From assembly GCA_963966185.1 (NCBI GenBank), contig CAWZYM010000362.1, forward strand, positions 287,501 through 351,500: DNA of 64,000 nt. Reading direction: 5' to 3'. The notes below the pieces were generated by a model. The model was not told the origin of the DNA and searched no databases. It was given only the letters and a program-made list of their open reading frames with translations. Positions 34,544 through 46,399 of the stretch are shown here, piece by piece (the stretch's first letter is position 1; the number at the start of each line of letters is the position of its first letter). This stretch comes from Rhabditoides inermis (Eukaryota > Nematoda > Chromadorea > Rhabditida > Rhabditidae). The position numbers and the translations under genes are program-made.

Positions 34544-35599
34544 TCGTGAGTGCTTCTTCCAGTTATATCAAACTCACACCAGCGGTTCGAAGGCTGTATC
34601 GGCGTTATATGAAACACTGGAAGACGTGGCCGACCAGAAAGACCGGAAGGACTTCCTTGTTCCTATCCACCTTCTTCTCTCCTGCGTTCTCGTCCGAAGC
34701 CGAAACGTTCTCGGTGATCACATTAAAAATATAATAGTGATATTCACGTTATATAATGTTCATTGCTGGAAAAAACGATCTCATTTCCCTAACCAAACCA
34801 TCTCTCATGCGTGCAATATGTATACATGAATAATTGCTTCTGGATAAACATTTGATTTGATTTGGAAGTTCATTCAAAGTGCTGCTGGAATGGTCCTATA
34901 AACGAGTAATACAACTGCATAATTACGTTGCAGTTTATTTTTCATAAACTTACTGACGATGAGTGAAGGGTGCAGTATTTGTGGCGAGACGTGGAGAAGG
35001 CATTGTCAATGGATTGGAGTGAGTTGAGATGATAAAAAGTGGGGATGTCATCAATCTGTTTATGCCTCTGCTCTCTGGTCTCGACTGGTATACAGAATAC
35101 AGACTCACGTCAATCACTTCATTTTAAAAGTCCTATTTTGAAAAGTATCAAAAAGTTACTTGCATTCGTCTTATATATTTTTTTTAAATTCGAAAGGATA
35201 CAATATGCAACAATAGCGGGTTTCGAAAATTTGACGGGTTGCTCTGTTTTTCCTCTGTGTGCACCAAATCCCAGAATGGTCAACAAAAACTGTCGAAGCG
35301 ATGACCAACAAGCAAAAAGCACCCACAACACAGAAGCTACTCTAACACGCGAGTGGAAAACTGGGAATTTCCAATGGAAACTGGAATTTTCCGTTGGAAA
35401 TGAGAAGTGTGAAATTGAAAATTTGCATTGAAACTTTGCGTGTAGTGCAGGATGACACGTGTCAGTCGTCATTATTTTCGCTATTCCGCGAGTCATTTTC
35501 ATCCCGGCCACTGGTCGACTCTTCCAGCCCTCCACATGAACCTATTCGAACCGGTAAACTAAACTGCTTGTTGCAGTTTTCTTTCTTGCTTGTCCTTCC
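34544..35599. other. no gene seen
   Basis: I found no convincing exon. A short GGAAA/TTTCC-rich stretch at 35,355-35,400 resembles the palindromic block at 33,269. The upstream region of the small membrane protein gene (start 35,600) lies here; TGTTGCAG at 35,568-35,575 could be a cis- or trans-splice acceptor. Confidence 0.45.
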
Positions 35600-36946
35600 A
35601 TGGACGAGAACTACTGTTCAGACTCATTAGCGATGTTACTTAAAACATTTAATCTACAGTACCTTCTCGACTGTCTCTCGGCCTCTCTCGCCGCCCTTCT
35701 CAGTGTGCTTCTGCTGGCGGGGTGAGTGAATGGGAACACTGGGAACGAGAAGTGACGTCAGAACGAAACCGACAACGGTGATTCCCATGTACAGGTACAG
35801 CTAGAACTAATTGCGGATAATTATGTGAATCTATGAATCTTTGAGCTTGAGAAAGCGGAGCGGTTCGATGAGATTGATCACTGAATAAGGTTTGATGGGA
35901 AAGTAGCGGTCAGCCTCTACGAAACAGTCTCGCTTGTTCGAAATGGCATCCCATTTTATGCGTCTGCATGGGTGCCAATGGTCACAGTCGACACTTTGTA
36001 CCCACTCAAAGAAGAACTTCGGGGAAAGAGTCACCGGCCCAAAACATTAGCGCGCCCGGAACCAGATTTTGGCGGGAAACCGCGAGTAGCGGTGGGCAGC
36101 GGAGTGAGGCTCCGCCCTCGTCCAATTAGGCTATTTGGACAAAGGAATCGAATTTTCATTGCCAGAATCGTGTTCCTAAGTATCATTTCGCATCTATTGA
36201 CCGGCATTCCTATTTTCCCCGGAGTTCTTCTTCAAGGGTCTGACCGGTAGTTGTTGGAATCTGTGTGGTTTTGATTATATGATTGCTGATTCTGAACAGA
36301 CCTATTATTATCATCATTATTCCTTCCAGGTGTTCGGGTGGGAAGAAGACCAGCCCGCCGGGTCCCGCCACGAACGCCCCGAGCCAACGGCGCCCGCGCC
36401 AGCCGATCGAGCAGCACCGCTCCAGCGAAGCCAGTCAGCAGGTGACTGGGGGTACAGTATGGCCTGGATTACTGTAGTCACGGTATGTATCCTAGATTAC
36501 TGTAGGTACAATATATTGTAGGTTACTGTGTTTCAGTATGAAGTAGGATACTGTAGCTACAGTATAGTCTAGATTACTGTAGTTAGCTTCGGAACGTTGA
36601 GGTGAGCCGCGGCGTGACCCTCGATCTGAGCAGAAAAGCAGCGAGAACAACTACCCATCGAACGAGCTGGGCAAAGGGGGAGGCATGGTACGGAGGTTAC
36701 TGTAGTTACAGTTTCATTTACTGTAGTTACACATAGTAAGCTACGGTTACTGTAGTTACAGTCACTGCTGGAGCTGCAGTAACCGCTACAGTAACATCTA
36801 CATTAACAGAAATTACGGTTACTGTACCTACCGTAGCCTTTCTAGCGCGGCAGTCAGCCGGTCACTCCCCAGAAAGAAGACGGGAAGAAAATGGAGCAGT
36901 CCAAGGAGAAGGAGAAGGAGGAGGAGGGCAGGAATGCCAAGGCAGA

Positions 36947-36988
<42 letters not shown>

Positions 36989-37038
36989 AAAGAAAAGAGC
37001 GAGTGAGAGAGAGGGAGGGAGAAAGGATGGAAAGAGAG

Positions 37039-37083
<45 letters not shown>

Positions 37084-37257
37084 GAGCGAGGGAGAGAGAG
37101 GGACAGAGAGAAAAAGAGAGAGAGAGAAAGGGAGGGAGGGAGAAGGAATGGAGAGAGCATTTTTAGGCAGTGGTCATCACCTACAACCAGGAGACCGGAC
37201 AGTGGGATCCGCCCTCGGAAAAGATGGCGAATAAGAAGGTGAGAAAGAGATAGAGAT

Positions 37258-37315
<58 letters not shown>

Positions 37316-37383
37316 GAGAGCAAATGGAATCTCTTCAGGCTCTTGCTATGACCTACAACCCCGAAACCGGAAAGTGGCAATGA
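35600..37383 (+). CDS. small single-pass protein with charged tail
   Basis: Not a family I recognise. Exons 35600-35721, 36330-36441, 36634-36687, 36873-36941, 37167-37238 and 37339-37383 (TGA) join in phase to about 157 residues. Exon 1 encodes MDENYCSDSLAMLLK and then a hydrophobic helix (LLDCLSASLAALLSVLLLAG). Exon 2 is Pro/Arg/Gln-rich, exon 4 is Lys/Glu-rich (KEDGKKMEQSKEKEKEEEGR). The last two exons each carry the same small motif, ITYNQETGQWDPP and MTYNPETGKWQ, so the C-terminus is a two-copy TYNxETGxW repeat. The donor of the 36873 exon would be GC (AAGGCAGAG). Alternatively the exon runs on into the purine array to a GT near 36,998 and adds an Arg/Glu run. An AATAAA lies at about 37,471. 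The protein would have a short luminal N-terminus and a cytosolic tail, or the reverse. Confidence 0.6.
36009..36232. mobile_element. short MITE, same family as 27,816-28,289
   Basis: Terminal inverted repeats AAGAAGAACTTCGGGGAAA and (right end complemented) AAGAAGAACTCCGGGGAAA span 224 bp. The flanking dinucleotide is CA on both sides rather than TA. It sits in intron 1 of the small single-pass protein gene. Confidence 0.75.
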
Positions 37384-38211
37384 ACGACTGAACCCACAAA
37401 AAATTTTGTTCAAGAACCTATGTTATTTAGTAATCATTTGTACATTTTTCGTAGCGCAAGCATATTGGCGAATAAACTTGCTAGGTGTAATTAAAATCAT
37501 AATAATAATAATTTATACGGTTTATTAATAACACGCGATAAAAAATAAACAGACAAGAACCAATACAATTTAAGCGAGAAGAAAAAAGACTGTCATTTGC
37601 TTGTTAGCTGTCATTTGCCTATTTGCGTCTGTCGTCTGTCTGGATTTTTTCATTCTCTGCTGAAAGACTTTTTTGTTGATAGAACTCGAACCTGTTGAAG
37701 CTGTACGTTTCAGCCTGAACTCATAAGCAAACTAACGTTGAAGAAATAATCTCAGATCATTCAGTTTTTCGATAAGATATATTCCGTTTGCGTTCAGCTC
37801 AACATTTCTCGTCAAAAAACATTATGTTGCCCAATCGTTCTATAAAAATCAAGGATAAGATCCATGAATACATGAACGGTTATCACGGAACACTTGTTAT
37901 TAATGCAAATTCAACTAACTATGTAAACTAGCAAACAATAGGACGACACTGGACCGAAACTAAACAGCTGATCAGAATGGTCCCGAATGAAAAGTCTAAT
38001 TCTAAAATGCGGCATATGCGGCATGCGGTATATGCCATGCCGCATGCCGCAGTTTTGTAATTGCCTGAATTATGTCCGAGACTGGCATCCTGTAAAATTC
38101 AACAATTCAACAATTCAACAACTGGGAAAATTCAACAAATCGGAAAATTCAACAACGAAAAATTCAACAACAAATGACGTCATAGCGAAATTTCCTGAGT
38201 GTCAATAATGG
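37384..38211. other. intergenic, LINE tail and AATTC-rich repeat
   Basis: An ATAATAATAATAATTTATACGG stretch near 37,500 looks like the tail of a LINE 3' end. Bases 38,088-38,206 are a CAACAATT-rich repeat, repeated in the same orientation at 48,564-48,682 and inverted at 49,174-49,293. No gene is seen. Confidence 0.5.
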
Positions 38212-38241
38212 CGTACAAAACACACGGAACCCTGGAGTTAT
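38212..38241 (+). repeat. outer tip of the left palindrome arm
   Basis: Thirty bases (CGTACAAAACACACGG...TTAT) are the inverted complement of 50,187-50,216. They are separated from the rest of the left arm (47,670 onward) by the transposon at 38,242-47,669. Confidence 0.85.
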
Positions 38242-38599
38242 CACTGACAGAAGTCCGCTACTAGCGCGCGGGTAAAACGCCGGTAAGGCGCCGCTAAGCG
38301 GGCATACTTCAGACTAGTAGCGCCTTACCGGCGCGCTAGTGGCGTCTTACCGGCGCGCTAGTGGCGTATTACCGGCGAATCATGAAAATTTACACAGCAG
38401 TTTTTTCATTTAAACAGAAAATCATTTAATAATTGAATTTATTCCATACAAATATATATAGCCGTACGATGTCATAAATGGGTGTCTTGCGGGTGGGATA
38501 ATGACGTTGGAGTGGATTTCTAGATACGACAGGACAATCAATAATATGAAATAAAAATCTATACAAATAAAAATATATTTGCACAGGAAGTTTTCATCG

Positions 38600-39050
38600 A
38601 GAAAGTTTGTTTGCGAACAAACTGCTTCATGAGGTAGTCGCCAGCCTGTCCCGAAGAATCGATGATCAGGGAGCAGCGGTTGAAGCGGTGCAGCATCATC
38701 CAGTTCTCCGTGACAGATCGTCACCCTGAATAGAAGAGTCAATCCGAACCTGCCTATTTAAGCCCTATCTCAGTGCACTCACTGGCAGACGGTGGTTCCA
38801 TTGTAGTCGGTCGTCGTGGCTGGCTTGTACGCAGCAGACGACAGTTCGAACTGGCCTATGCGGTCCTACAAACGCATCAATGTGTCAACCCTCAATAGCC
38901 CATTTCCACACTAACCTTCGCAAAGTCCCAGTCGGAGATGTCAATGTACTTCTTCGTCGCCTCGAGAATCTTGGAGGTGATGTTGCTCGTGCCGAACCAG
39001 AGCATGACATGAAGACATTGTTGATCATCACTTTGTGAATCGACTTCTTT
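38600..39050 (-). pseudogene. captured host-gene exons inside transposon
   Basis: On the - strand, open segments are bounded by GT/AG signals. One (about 39,050-38,930) has TSNITSKILEATKKY and DISDWDFAK. The next (about 38,869-38,788) starts DRIGQFELSSAAYKP after a TGTAG acceptor and joins at phase 0. A third (about 38,725-38,600) has two competing open frames, one with NWMMLHRFNRCSLIIDSSGQ, the other in splice phase. The parent gene is not recognised. The same pieces recur in unit 2 at about 43,299-43,749. This looks like gene-fragment capture; a decayed transposase is the alternative. Confidence 0.4.
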
Positions 39051-39809
39051 TAAAACCGTCCCACAGTCCTCTCCGAGCAGCAGACGACTCGATAGCCATC
39101 TTCACCATCTGCAGCAGATCGAAATGAAACAGGGACCGGGTAAAACGCGGCCCTGGCCCTGGCCCGTGGCCCTTGAGTGGTAAAATGCGGCCCGTGGCCC
39201 TGTGGCCCTGAATTAGTGTTATTGTTATTAATGTGTATTATCTTCAGTTTCAAAGCACAAACGAGATGTAGTTCACCTAAAAATTACTATATTTCACAAT
39301 AATGTTCGTGTACGAAACTGTAGTTCACATTCAAACAGTGGCCACCACTCTGAATCCGATGCGGCCCGGCCATTCTTTCTACCTTCCAATCAGAACTTTC
39401 TATTCTAATTATGCATACCTATCATGTAGATATCTGTCTACCAGAAAACACTAACAATATTTCAATAGACACTCTCACTGGCCCGGTATTCCGTGCGTGG
39501 CCTTGGTTGTGACGCGGCGCGGCTCACAACGCACGTTCGCAAGCGATGGGCAATGTGTGAGAATGAGTTGCGATTCTGTATGACTGTGTTTAACATAATA
39601 TGATGATTGGCTGATAGCGATTGTACTCGATAGAGTCTTGTCCAGAGACACCGTTCATAGAGTCTTGTCCAGAGACACCGTGCTCCCTCGCATTGTTATG
39701 CAAATGAGAGTTGTCCTTACCAGAAATCAGGAGTGCGAAAGTAAGCATTTAAAAGCTGTTTGATCGAAACTTACTTACTTACTTTGCAGTTAGATAATTC
39801 ACTCGTCTA

Positions 39810-40857
39810 GATTCTATTACTACTCTGATCCCGAAAAGCGGGGATCTGAGCGACCTCTCCAACTTCCGACCTATCGCCGTGCTGCCGTCGCTGTATAAGC
39901 TGCTGACGCGGGTGCTACTGAGGAGAATGGAGCCGACACTGGATGCAGAACAAGGAAAGGAGCAGGCGGGCTTCAGAAAGAACTACTCGACGATAGAGCA
40001 CGTGCACACTCTCAAGGAGCTGATCTGGAAGTGCTACACCTACAAGTACGACCTCGTTCTCGTCTTCTTGGATTTTGAGAAAGCCTACGATAGTGTGATT
40101 TGGAATGGCCTCTGGAATACGATCCATCGACAAGGAGTGCCAGGATACGTCATTAATCTACTAGAAGAGGTGTACTCGAATGCGAAGAACGAAATCAAGG
40201 TCAACTCTGGGCGAGCCGAAGTGAATGTGAAGAGAGGAGTGAGGCAGGGCTGCGTTCTCAGTCCGTGCCTGTTTAATGCAGTGCTTGAACAAATTTTGAG
40301 GAAGATGAATTGGGAGGACAAAGGAGTGAAGATTGATGGAGAGTACCTAAATCATCTACGGTATGCAGATGATGTGGTGCTATGCGCGCGGAGTAAGGAG
40401 ACAGCACAGACAATGTTGAACGAGCTGAGTGGAGAAAGTGAACAATACGGGCTGCGGATCAGCCATAAGAAGTGATGTATACGTGCGCACTACCGGGAGT
40501 CCTCTACGGAAGCGAGGCGTGGGCGTTGACAGAGGAACAGAAGAAGGGACTGCGGCGGATGCAGCGAAGAATGGAGCGAGCGATGTTGAATGTGAGCCTG
40601 CGCGACAGGATGAGGAATACGACTGTACGAGGACTGACGGGAATGAAGGACGTGATGGAGATTGCTTGGAGGAGGAAGGCGAGCTGGGCGAGGAAGGTGG
40701 CCAATTTCAACAACCGATGGTCGCGCCGAGTGACTGAATGGAGACCGTTTGGACAGAAGAGGAGAGTGGAAGCGCCGTATTTGAAGTGGAGCGACGACTT
40801 CTTCCAGGAATGGCTGTCGTTCCCTTCCGACACCCGCAAGCAGAAGTTCAACGACTG
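39810..40857 (+). pseudogene. RTE-clade-like reverse transcriptase fragment (copy 1)
   Basis: The upstream frame reads LIPKSGDLSDLSNFRPIAVL, then the ORF from 39,879 has VFLDFEKAYDSVIWNGLW, GVRQGCVLSPCLFN and the catalytic LRYADDVVLCARS. After ISHKK the sequence jumps directly to LPGVLYGSEAWALTEEQ in another frame at about 40,475, so most of the thumb-region linker (tens of residues) is deleted. The C-terminal part runs to KQKFND and TGA at 40,857. There is no endonuclease domain. Not functional. Confidence 0.85.
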
Positions 40858-40909
40858 AGCTGCAGCTTTTGCAGTGTCTCGACGACTGGACACGCGCAGT
40901 CGACGAGAA

Positions 40910-41700
40910 AAAAGCGTGTCGACGTGATCTACTTTGACTTCGCCAAGGCATTCGACAGAGTCTGCCACAACAAACTTATGCTAAAACTCAACTCATACGG
41001 GTTTAGCACACCCGTCGTCAATTGGATACGTAACTACCTCGATGGTTGCACTTTCCAAGTACGAGTCAACTCTGCCTTCTCACCGTCCAGAGACATTCTA
41101 TCAGGAGTGCCACAGGGGACGGTTCTCGGTCCCGCCCTCTTTAACGTCTTCACCGCCGATCTCATACCTAACTTCGTGAGCACGTCACCTGCCGTGCCTA
41201 CGCAGACGACCTGAAGTTCTACCGTCCGTTTGGTCAACACGATAGCCGTCAACCACTCCAAGACGCCATTGACATCGTCAATCAGTGGTTCACACTCTGG
41301 CAACTGCCTCTAGCCGCACTCAAGACCAAGGCGCTGTACATTGGAAAGAAGAATCCACGCCACATCTACACAGTAGACTCAACTGCCATCGTTCGAGTCG
41401 ACGAAATTGTAGATCTTGGGTTAACCTCAGATCTTCACTTCACCAAACACTGTCATATCATCTACGCTACGCAAAGGCGTACAACAGAGCGTACACCATT
41501 CTTCGCTCGATCGTCTCTTCTGACAGGCAGATGCTCATCAACATTTACACCACCTACGTGAGACCGCTCTTGGAGTCTTCGCGCGCACAACGTCACTCGG
41601 AATCGACGCGTCTCCAGAACAACACAACGGGGTTTTCCAGTTACAGTCACTCGAGAAGCGCCGCCACATCAAGGACATCGTGATGCTCTACAAGGTACTT
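40910..41700 (+). pseudogene. CR1/jockey-like reverse transcriptase fragment (copy 1)
   Basis: Directly follows the RTE-like piece. It shows VDVIYFDFAKAFDRVCHNKL, GVPQGTVLGPALFNVFTADL, then a frameshift near 41,185, after which RAYADDLKFYRPF carries the YADD catalytic box, and later LKTKALYIGKKNPRHI. Further frame changes follow. It comes from a different LINE clade than its neighbour and is dead. Confidence 0.8.
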
Positions 41701-44508
41701 CAAGGCTTCGTGGAGGTTGACGCATCTAGTTTCTTCCTCTTAATGACTGATAGAGTACCTACAGTATCGAGAGTATCAAGAGTATCGAGAGAACCGAAAG
41801 TGCCGAGAGTGCCGAGAGTAACAGCCCTACGTACGTAGTGCCTGTGAGTGAAAGGGACCAAGTAGAGTTCACTCCACGTGGGAGCCTGACCACGTGCGAG
41901 CAGACCAAGCAGAGCGAGAACTCACTCATCCGGCGCACCTTCCACACGCGCACCCGATGGCAATGGCACGAGCAGGGACGAGGAAAGGAAGAGCAACTAC
42001 GAGAAAGGATGTTTTCTGGTAGATAGGTGTCTAATTGATAGGTATGCATCATTAGAATAAAAAGTTCTGATTGGGAGGTAGAAATAATGGCCGGGCCGCA
42101 TAGGATACAGAGTGGTGGCCGCAGTGGAAAGAGAGGGCCACGCACGGTATACCGGGCCAGTGAGAGTGTCTATTAAAATGTTGTTAGTGTTTTCTGGTAG
42201 ACAGGTACCTACATGATAGGTATGCATAATTAGAATAGAAAGTTCTGATTGGAAGGTAGAAAGAATGGCCGGGCCGCATCGGATTCAGAGTGGTGGCCAC
42301 TGTTTGAATGTGAACTACAGTTTCGTACACGAACATTATTGTGAAATATAGTAATTTTTAGGTGAACCAAAGTTTATATCATCAGTTACATCTCGTTTGT
42401 GCTTTGAAACTGAAGATAATACACATTAATAACAATAACACTAATTCAGGGCCACAGGGCCACGGGCCGCATTTTACCACTCAAGGGCCACGGGCCAGGG
42501 CCAGGGCCGCGTTCAACCCGGTCCCAATGAAACATGAAATCGCGGAATGATTCGAAAATATCCCCGTGACGCCAAAAATGATGTAAATGCAAATGAAAAG
42601 AAACGAACGACAACAGTATATCATCAGTACACATGACGTCATGCACCTGTGACGTCACGTGTACTGATATGCCAGATTTCAGCAACAAAGTACCTTAAAT
42701 GACACAAAAACAACAATAAAAGAAAGGGGCGCTAGCACAACCAACTTCAAATCCGTTCGTTCGTCGTTTTGAAAATCGGTTATGACAACAATGCGAAGTG
42801 AAATCACAAACGGCATCTTAGCGGCGTTTTACCCGCGTTTTACCAGCCTTTACCGTCATACGTACAAAAATATTGCTAACCGCTTCTTAGCGGCGTTTTA
42901 CCGGCGCGCTAGTAGCAAACCGGCCTTACCGGCGTCTTACCCGCGTGCTAGTAGCGCTACTAGCGCGCGGGTAAAACGCCGGTAAGGCGCCGCTAAGCGG
43001 GCATACTTCAGACTAGTAGCGCCTTACCGGCGCGCTAGTGGCGTCTTACCGGCGCGCTAGTGGCGTATTACCGGCGAATCATGAAAATTTACACAGCAGT
43101 TTTTTCATTTAAACAGAAAATCATTTAATAATTGAATTTATTCCATACAAATATATATAGCCGTACGATGTCATAAATGGGTGTCTTGCGGGTGGGATAA
43201 TGACGTTGGAGTGGATTTCTAGATACGACAGGACAATCAATAATATGAAATAAAAATCTATACAAATAAAAATATATTTGCACAGGAAGTTTTCATCGAG
43301 AAAGTTTGTTTGCGAACAAACTGCTTCATGAGGTAGTCGCCAGCCTGTCCCGAAGAATCGATGATCAGGGAGCAGCGGTTGAAGCGGTGCAGCATCATCC
43401 AGTTCTCCGTGACAGATCGTCACCCTGAATAGAAGAGTCAATCCGAACCTGCCTATTTAAGCCCTATCTCAGTGCACTCACTGGCAGACGGTGGTTCCAT
43501 TGTAGTCGGTCGTCGTGGCTGGCTTGTACGCAGCAGACGACAGTTCGAACTGGCCTATGCGGTCCTACAAACGCATCAATGTGTCAACCCTCAATAGCCC
43601 ATTTCCACACTAACCTTCGCAAAGTCCCAGTCGGAGATGTCAATGTACTTCTTCGTCGCCTCGAGAATCTTGGAGGTGATGTTGCTCGTGCCGAACCAGA
43701 GCATGACATGAAGACATTGTTGATCATCACTTTGTGAATCGACTTCTTTTAAAACCGTCCCACAGTCCTCTCCGAGCAGCAGACGACTCGATAGCCATCT
43801 TCACCATCTGCAGCAGATCGAAATGAAACAGGGACCGGGTAAAACGCGGCCCTGGCCCTGGCCCGTGGCCCTTGAGTGGTAAAATGCGGCCCGTGGCCCT
43901 GTGGCCCTGAATTAGTGTTATTGTTATTAATGTGTATTATCTTCAGTTTCAAAGCACAAACGAGATGTAGTTCACCTAAAAATTACTATATTTCACAATA
44001 ATGTTCGTGTACGAAACTGTAGTTCACATTCAAACAGTGGCCACCACTCTGAATCCGATGCGGCCCGGCCATTCTTTCTACCTTCCAATCAGAACTTTCT
44101 ATTCTAATTATGCATACCTATCATGTAGATATCTGTCTACCAGAAAACACTAACAATATTTCAATAGACACTCTCACTGGCCCGGTATTCCGTGCGTGGC
44201 CTTGGTTGTGACGCGGCGCGGCTCACAACGCACGTTCGCAAGCGATGGGCAATGTGTGAGAATGAGTTGCGATTCTGTATGACTGTGTTTAACATAATAT
44301 GATGATTGGCTGATAGCGATTGTACTCGATAGAGTCTTGTCCAGAGACACCGTTCATAGAGTCTTGTCCAGAGACACCGTGCTCCCTCGCATTGTTATGC
44401 AAATGAGAGTTGTCCTTACCAGAAATCAGGAGTGCGAAAGTAAGCATTTAAAAGCTGTTTGATCGAAACTTACTTACTTACTTTGCAGTTAGATAATTCA
44501 CGCGTCTA

Positions 44509-45556
44509 GATTCTATTACTACTCTGATCCCGAAAAGCGGGGATCTGAGCGACCTCTCCAACTTCCGACCTATCGCCGTGCTGCCGTCGCTGTATAAGCT
44601 GCTGACGCGGGTGCTACTGAGGAGAATGGAGCCGACACTGGATGCAGAACAAGGAAAGGAGCAGGCGGGCTTCAGAAAGAACTACTCGACGATAGAGCAC
44701 GTGCACACTCTCAAGGAGCTGATCTGGAAGTGCTACACCTACAAGTACGACCTCGTTCTCGTCTTCTTGGATTTTGAGAAAGCCTACGATAGTGTGATTT
44801 GGAATGGCCTCTGGAATACGATCCATCGACAAGGAGTGCCAGGATACGTCATTAATCTACTAGAAGAGGTGTACTCGAATGCGAAGAACGAAATCAAGGT
44901 CAACTCTGGGCGAGCCGAAGTGAATGTGAAGAGAGGAGTGAGGCAGGGCTGCGTTCTCAGTCCGTGCCTGTTTAATGCAGTGCTTGAACAAATTTTGAGG
45001 AAGATGAATTGGGAGGACAAAGGAGTGAAGATTGATGGAGAGTACCTAAATCATCTACGGTATGCAGATGATGTGGTGCTATGCGCGCGGAGTAAGGAGA
45101 CAGCACAGACAATGTTGAACGAGCTGAGTGGAGAAAGTGAACAATACGGGCTGCGGATCAGCCATAAGAAGTGATGTATACGTGCGTACTACCGGGAGTC
45201 CTCTACGGAAGCGAGGCGTGGGCGTTGACAGAGGAACAGAAGAAGGGACTGCGGCGGATGCAGCGAAGAATGGAGCGAGCGATGTTGAATGTGAGCCTGC
45301 GCGACAGGATGAGGAATACGACTGTACGAGGACTGACGGGAATGAAGGACGTGATGGAGATTGCTTGGAGGAGGAAGGCGAGCTGGGCGAGGAAGGTGGC
45401 CAATTTCAACAACCGATGGTCGCGCCGAGTGACTGAATGGAGACCGTTTGGACAGAAGAGGAGAGTGGAAGCGCCGTATTTGAAGTGGAGCGACGACTTC
45501 TTCCAGGAATGGCTGTCGTTCCCTTCCGACACCCGCAAGCAGAAGTTCAACGACTG
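44509..45556 (+). pseudogene. RTE-clade-like reverse transcriptase fragment (copy 2)
   Basis: Second copy of 39,810-40,857 with the same internal deletion and frame change. The one coding difference noticed is LPGVLYGS preceded by CV instead of CA. Confidence 0.85.
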
Positions 45557-45608
45557 AGCTGCAGCTTTTGCAGTGTCTCGACGACTGGACACGCGCAGTC
45601 GACGAGAA

Positions 45609-46399
45609 AAAAGCGTGTCGACGTGATCTACTTTGACTTCGCCAAGGCATTCGACAGAGTCTGCCACAACAAACTTATGCTAAAACTCAACTCATACGGG
45701 TTTAGCACACCCGTCGTCAATTGGATACGTAACTACCTCGATGGTTGCACTTTCCAAGTACGAGTCAACTCTGCCTTCTCACCGTCCAGAGACATTCTAT
45801 CAGGAGTGCCACAGGGGACGGTTCTCGGTCCCGCCCTCTTTAACGTCTTCACCGCCGATCTCATACCTAACTTCGTGAGCACGTCACCTGCCGTGCCTAC
45901 GCAGACGACCTGAAGTTCTACCGTCCGTTTGGTCAACACGATAGCCGTCAACCACTCCAAGACGCCATTGACATCGTCAATCAGTGGTTCACACTCTGGC
46001 AACTGCCTCTAGCCGCACTCAAGACCAAGGCGCTGTACATTGGAAAGAAGAATCCACGCCACATCTACACAGTAGACTCAACTGCCATCGTTCGAGTCGA
46101 CGAAATTGTAGATCTTGGGTTAACCTCAGATCTTCACTTCACCAAACACTGTCATATCATCTACGCTACGCAAAGGCGTACAACAGAGCGTACACCATTC
46201 TTCGCTCGATCGTCTCTTCTGACAGGCAGATGCTCATCAACATTTACACCACCTACGTGAGACCGCTCTTGGAGTCTTCGCGCGCACAACGTCACTCGGA
46301 ATCGACGCGTCTCCAGAACAACGCAACGGGGTTTTCCAGTTACAGTCACTCGAGAAGCGCCGCCACATCAACGACATCGTGATGCTCTACAAGGTACTT
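45609..46399 (+). pseudogene. CR1/jockey-like reverse transcriptase fragment (copy 2)
   Basis: Second copy of 40,910-41,700 with the same frameshift before the YADD box. Two of the four unit differences (46,323 and 46,372) fall in it. Confidence 0.8.

Larger units (their letters stand above)
39131..42525. mobile_element. nested long-TIR element with RT fragments (copy 1)
   Basis: 3,395 bp flanked by the 8-bp direct repeat AATGAAAC (39,123-39,130 and 42,526-42,533). The ends are GGGACCGGGT and complement, with inverted repeats of about 375-390 bp (to about 39,505 and from about 42,136). Part of the right repeat is present twice in tandem (about 42,011-42,135). The 8-bp duplication is the length expected for hAT-type insertion. 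The cargo consists of two unrelated, broken reverse-transcriptase genes; no hAT transposase is seen. Confidence 0.75.
38256..42954. repeat. tandem unit 1 of the composite transposon
   Basis: Begins CGCTACTAGCGCGCGGG. It contains exon-like fragments on the - strand, a nested long-TIR element and subterminal GC repeats. At least four single-base differences separate it from unit 2: 39,803 (T/G), 40,489 (C/T), 41,624 (A/G) and 41,673 (G/C). Confidence 0.95.

Noticed and set aside
36007..36240. Coding exon in the 35,972-36,250 open frame
   Set aside because: The frame lies across a MITE with matching inverted ends; it is not part of the phased exon chain of the surrounding gene.
39879..40475. 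Active reverse transcriptase
   Set aside because: It lacks an endonuclease, has an internal deletion after the YADD region and a frame change, and is followed by an unrelated RT fragment.
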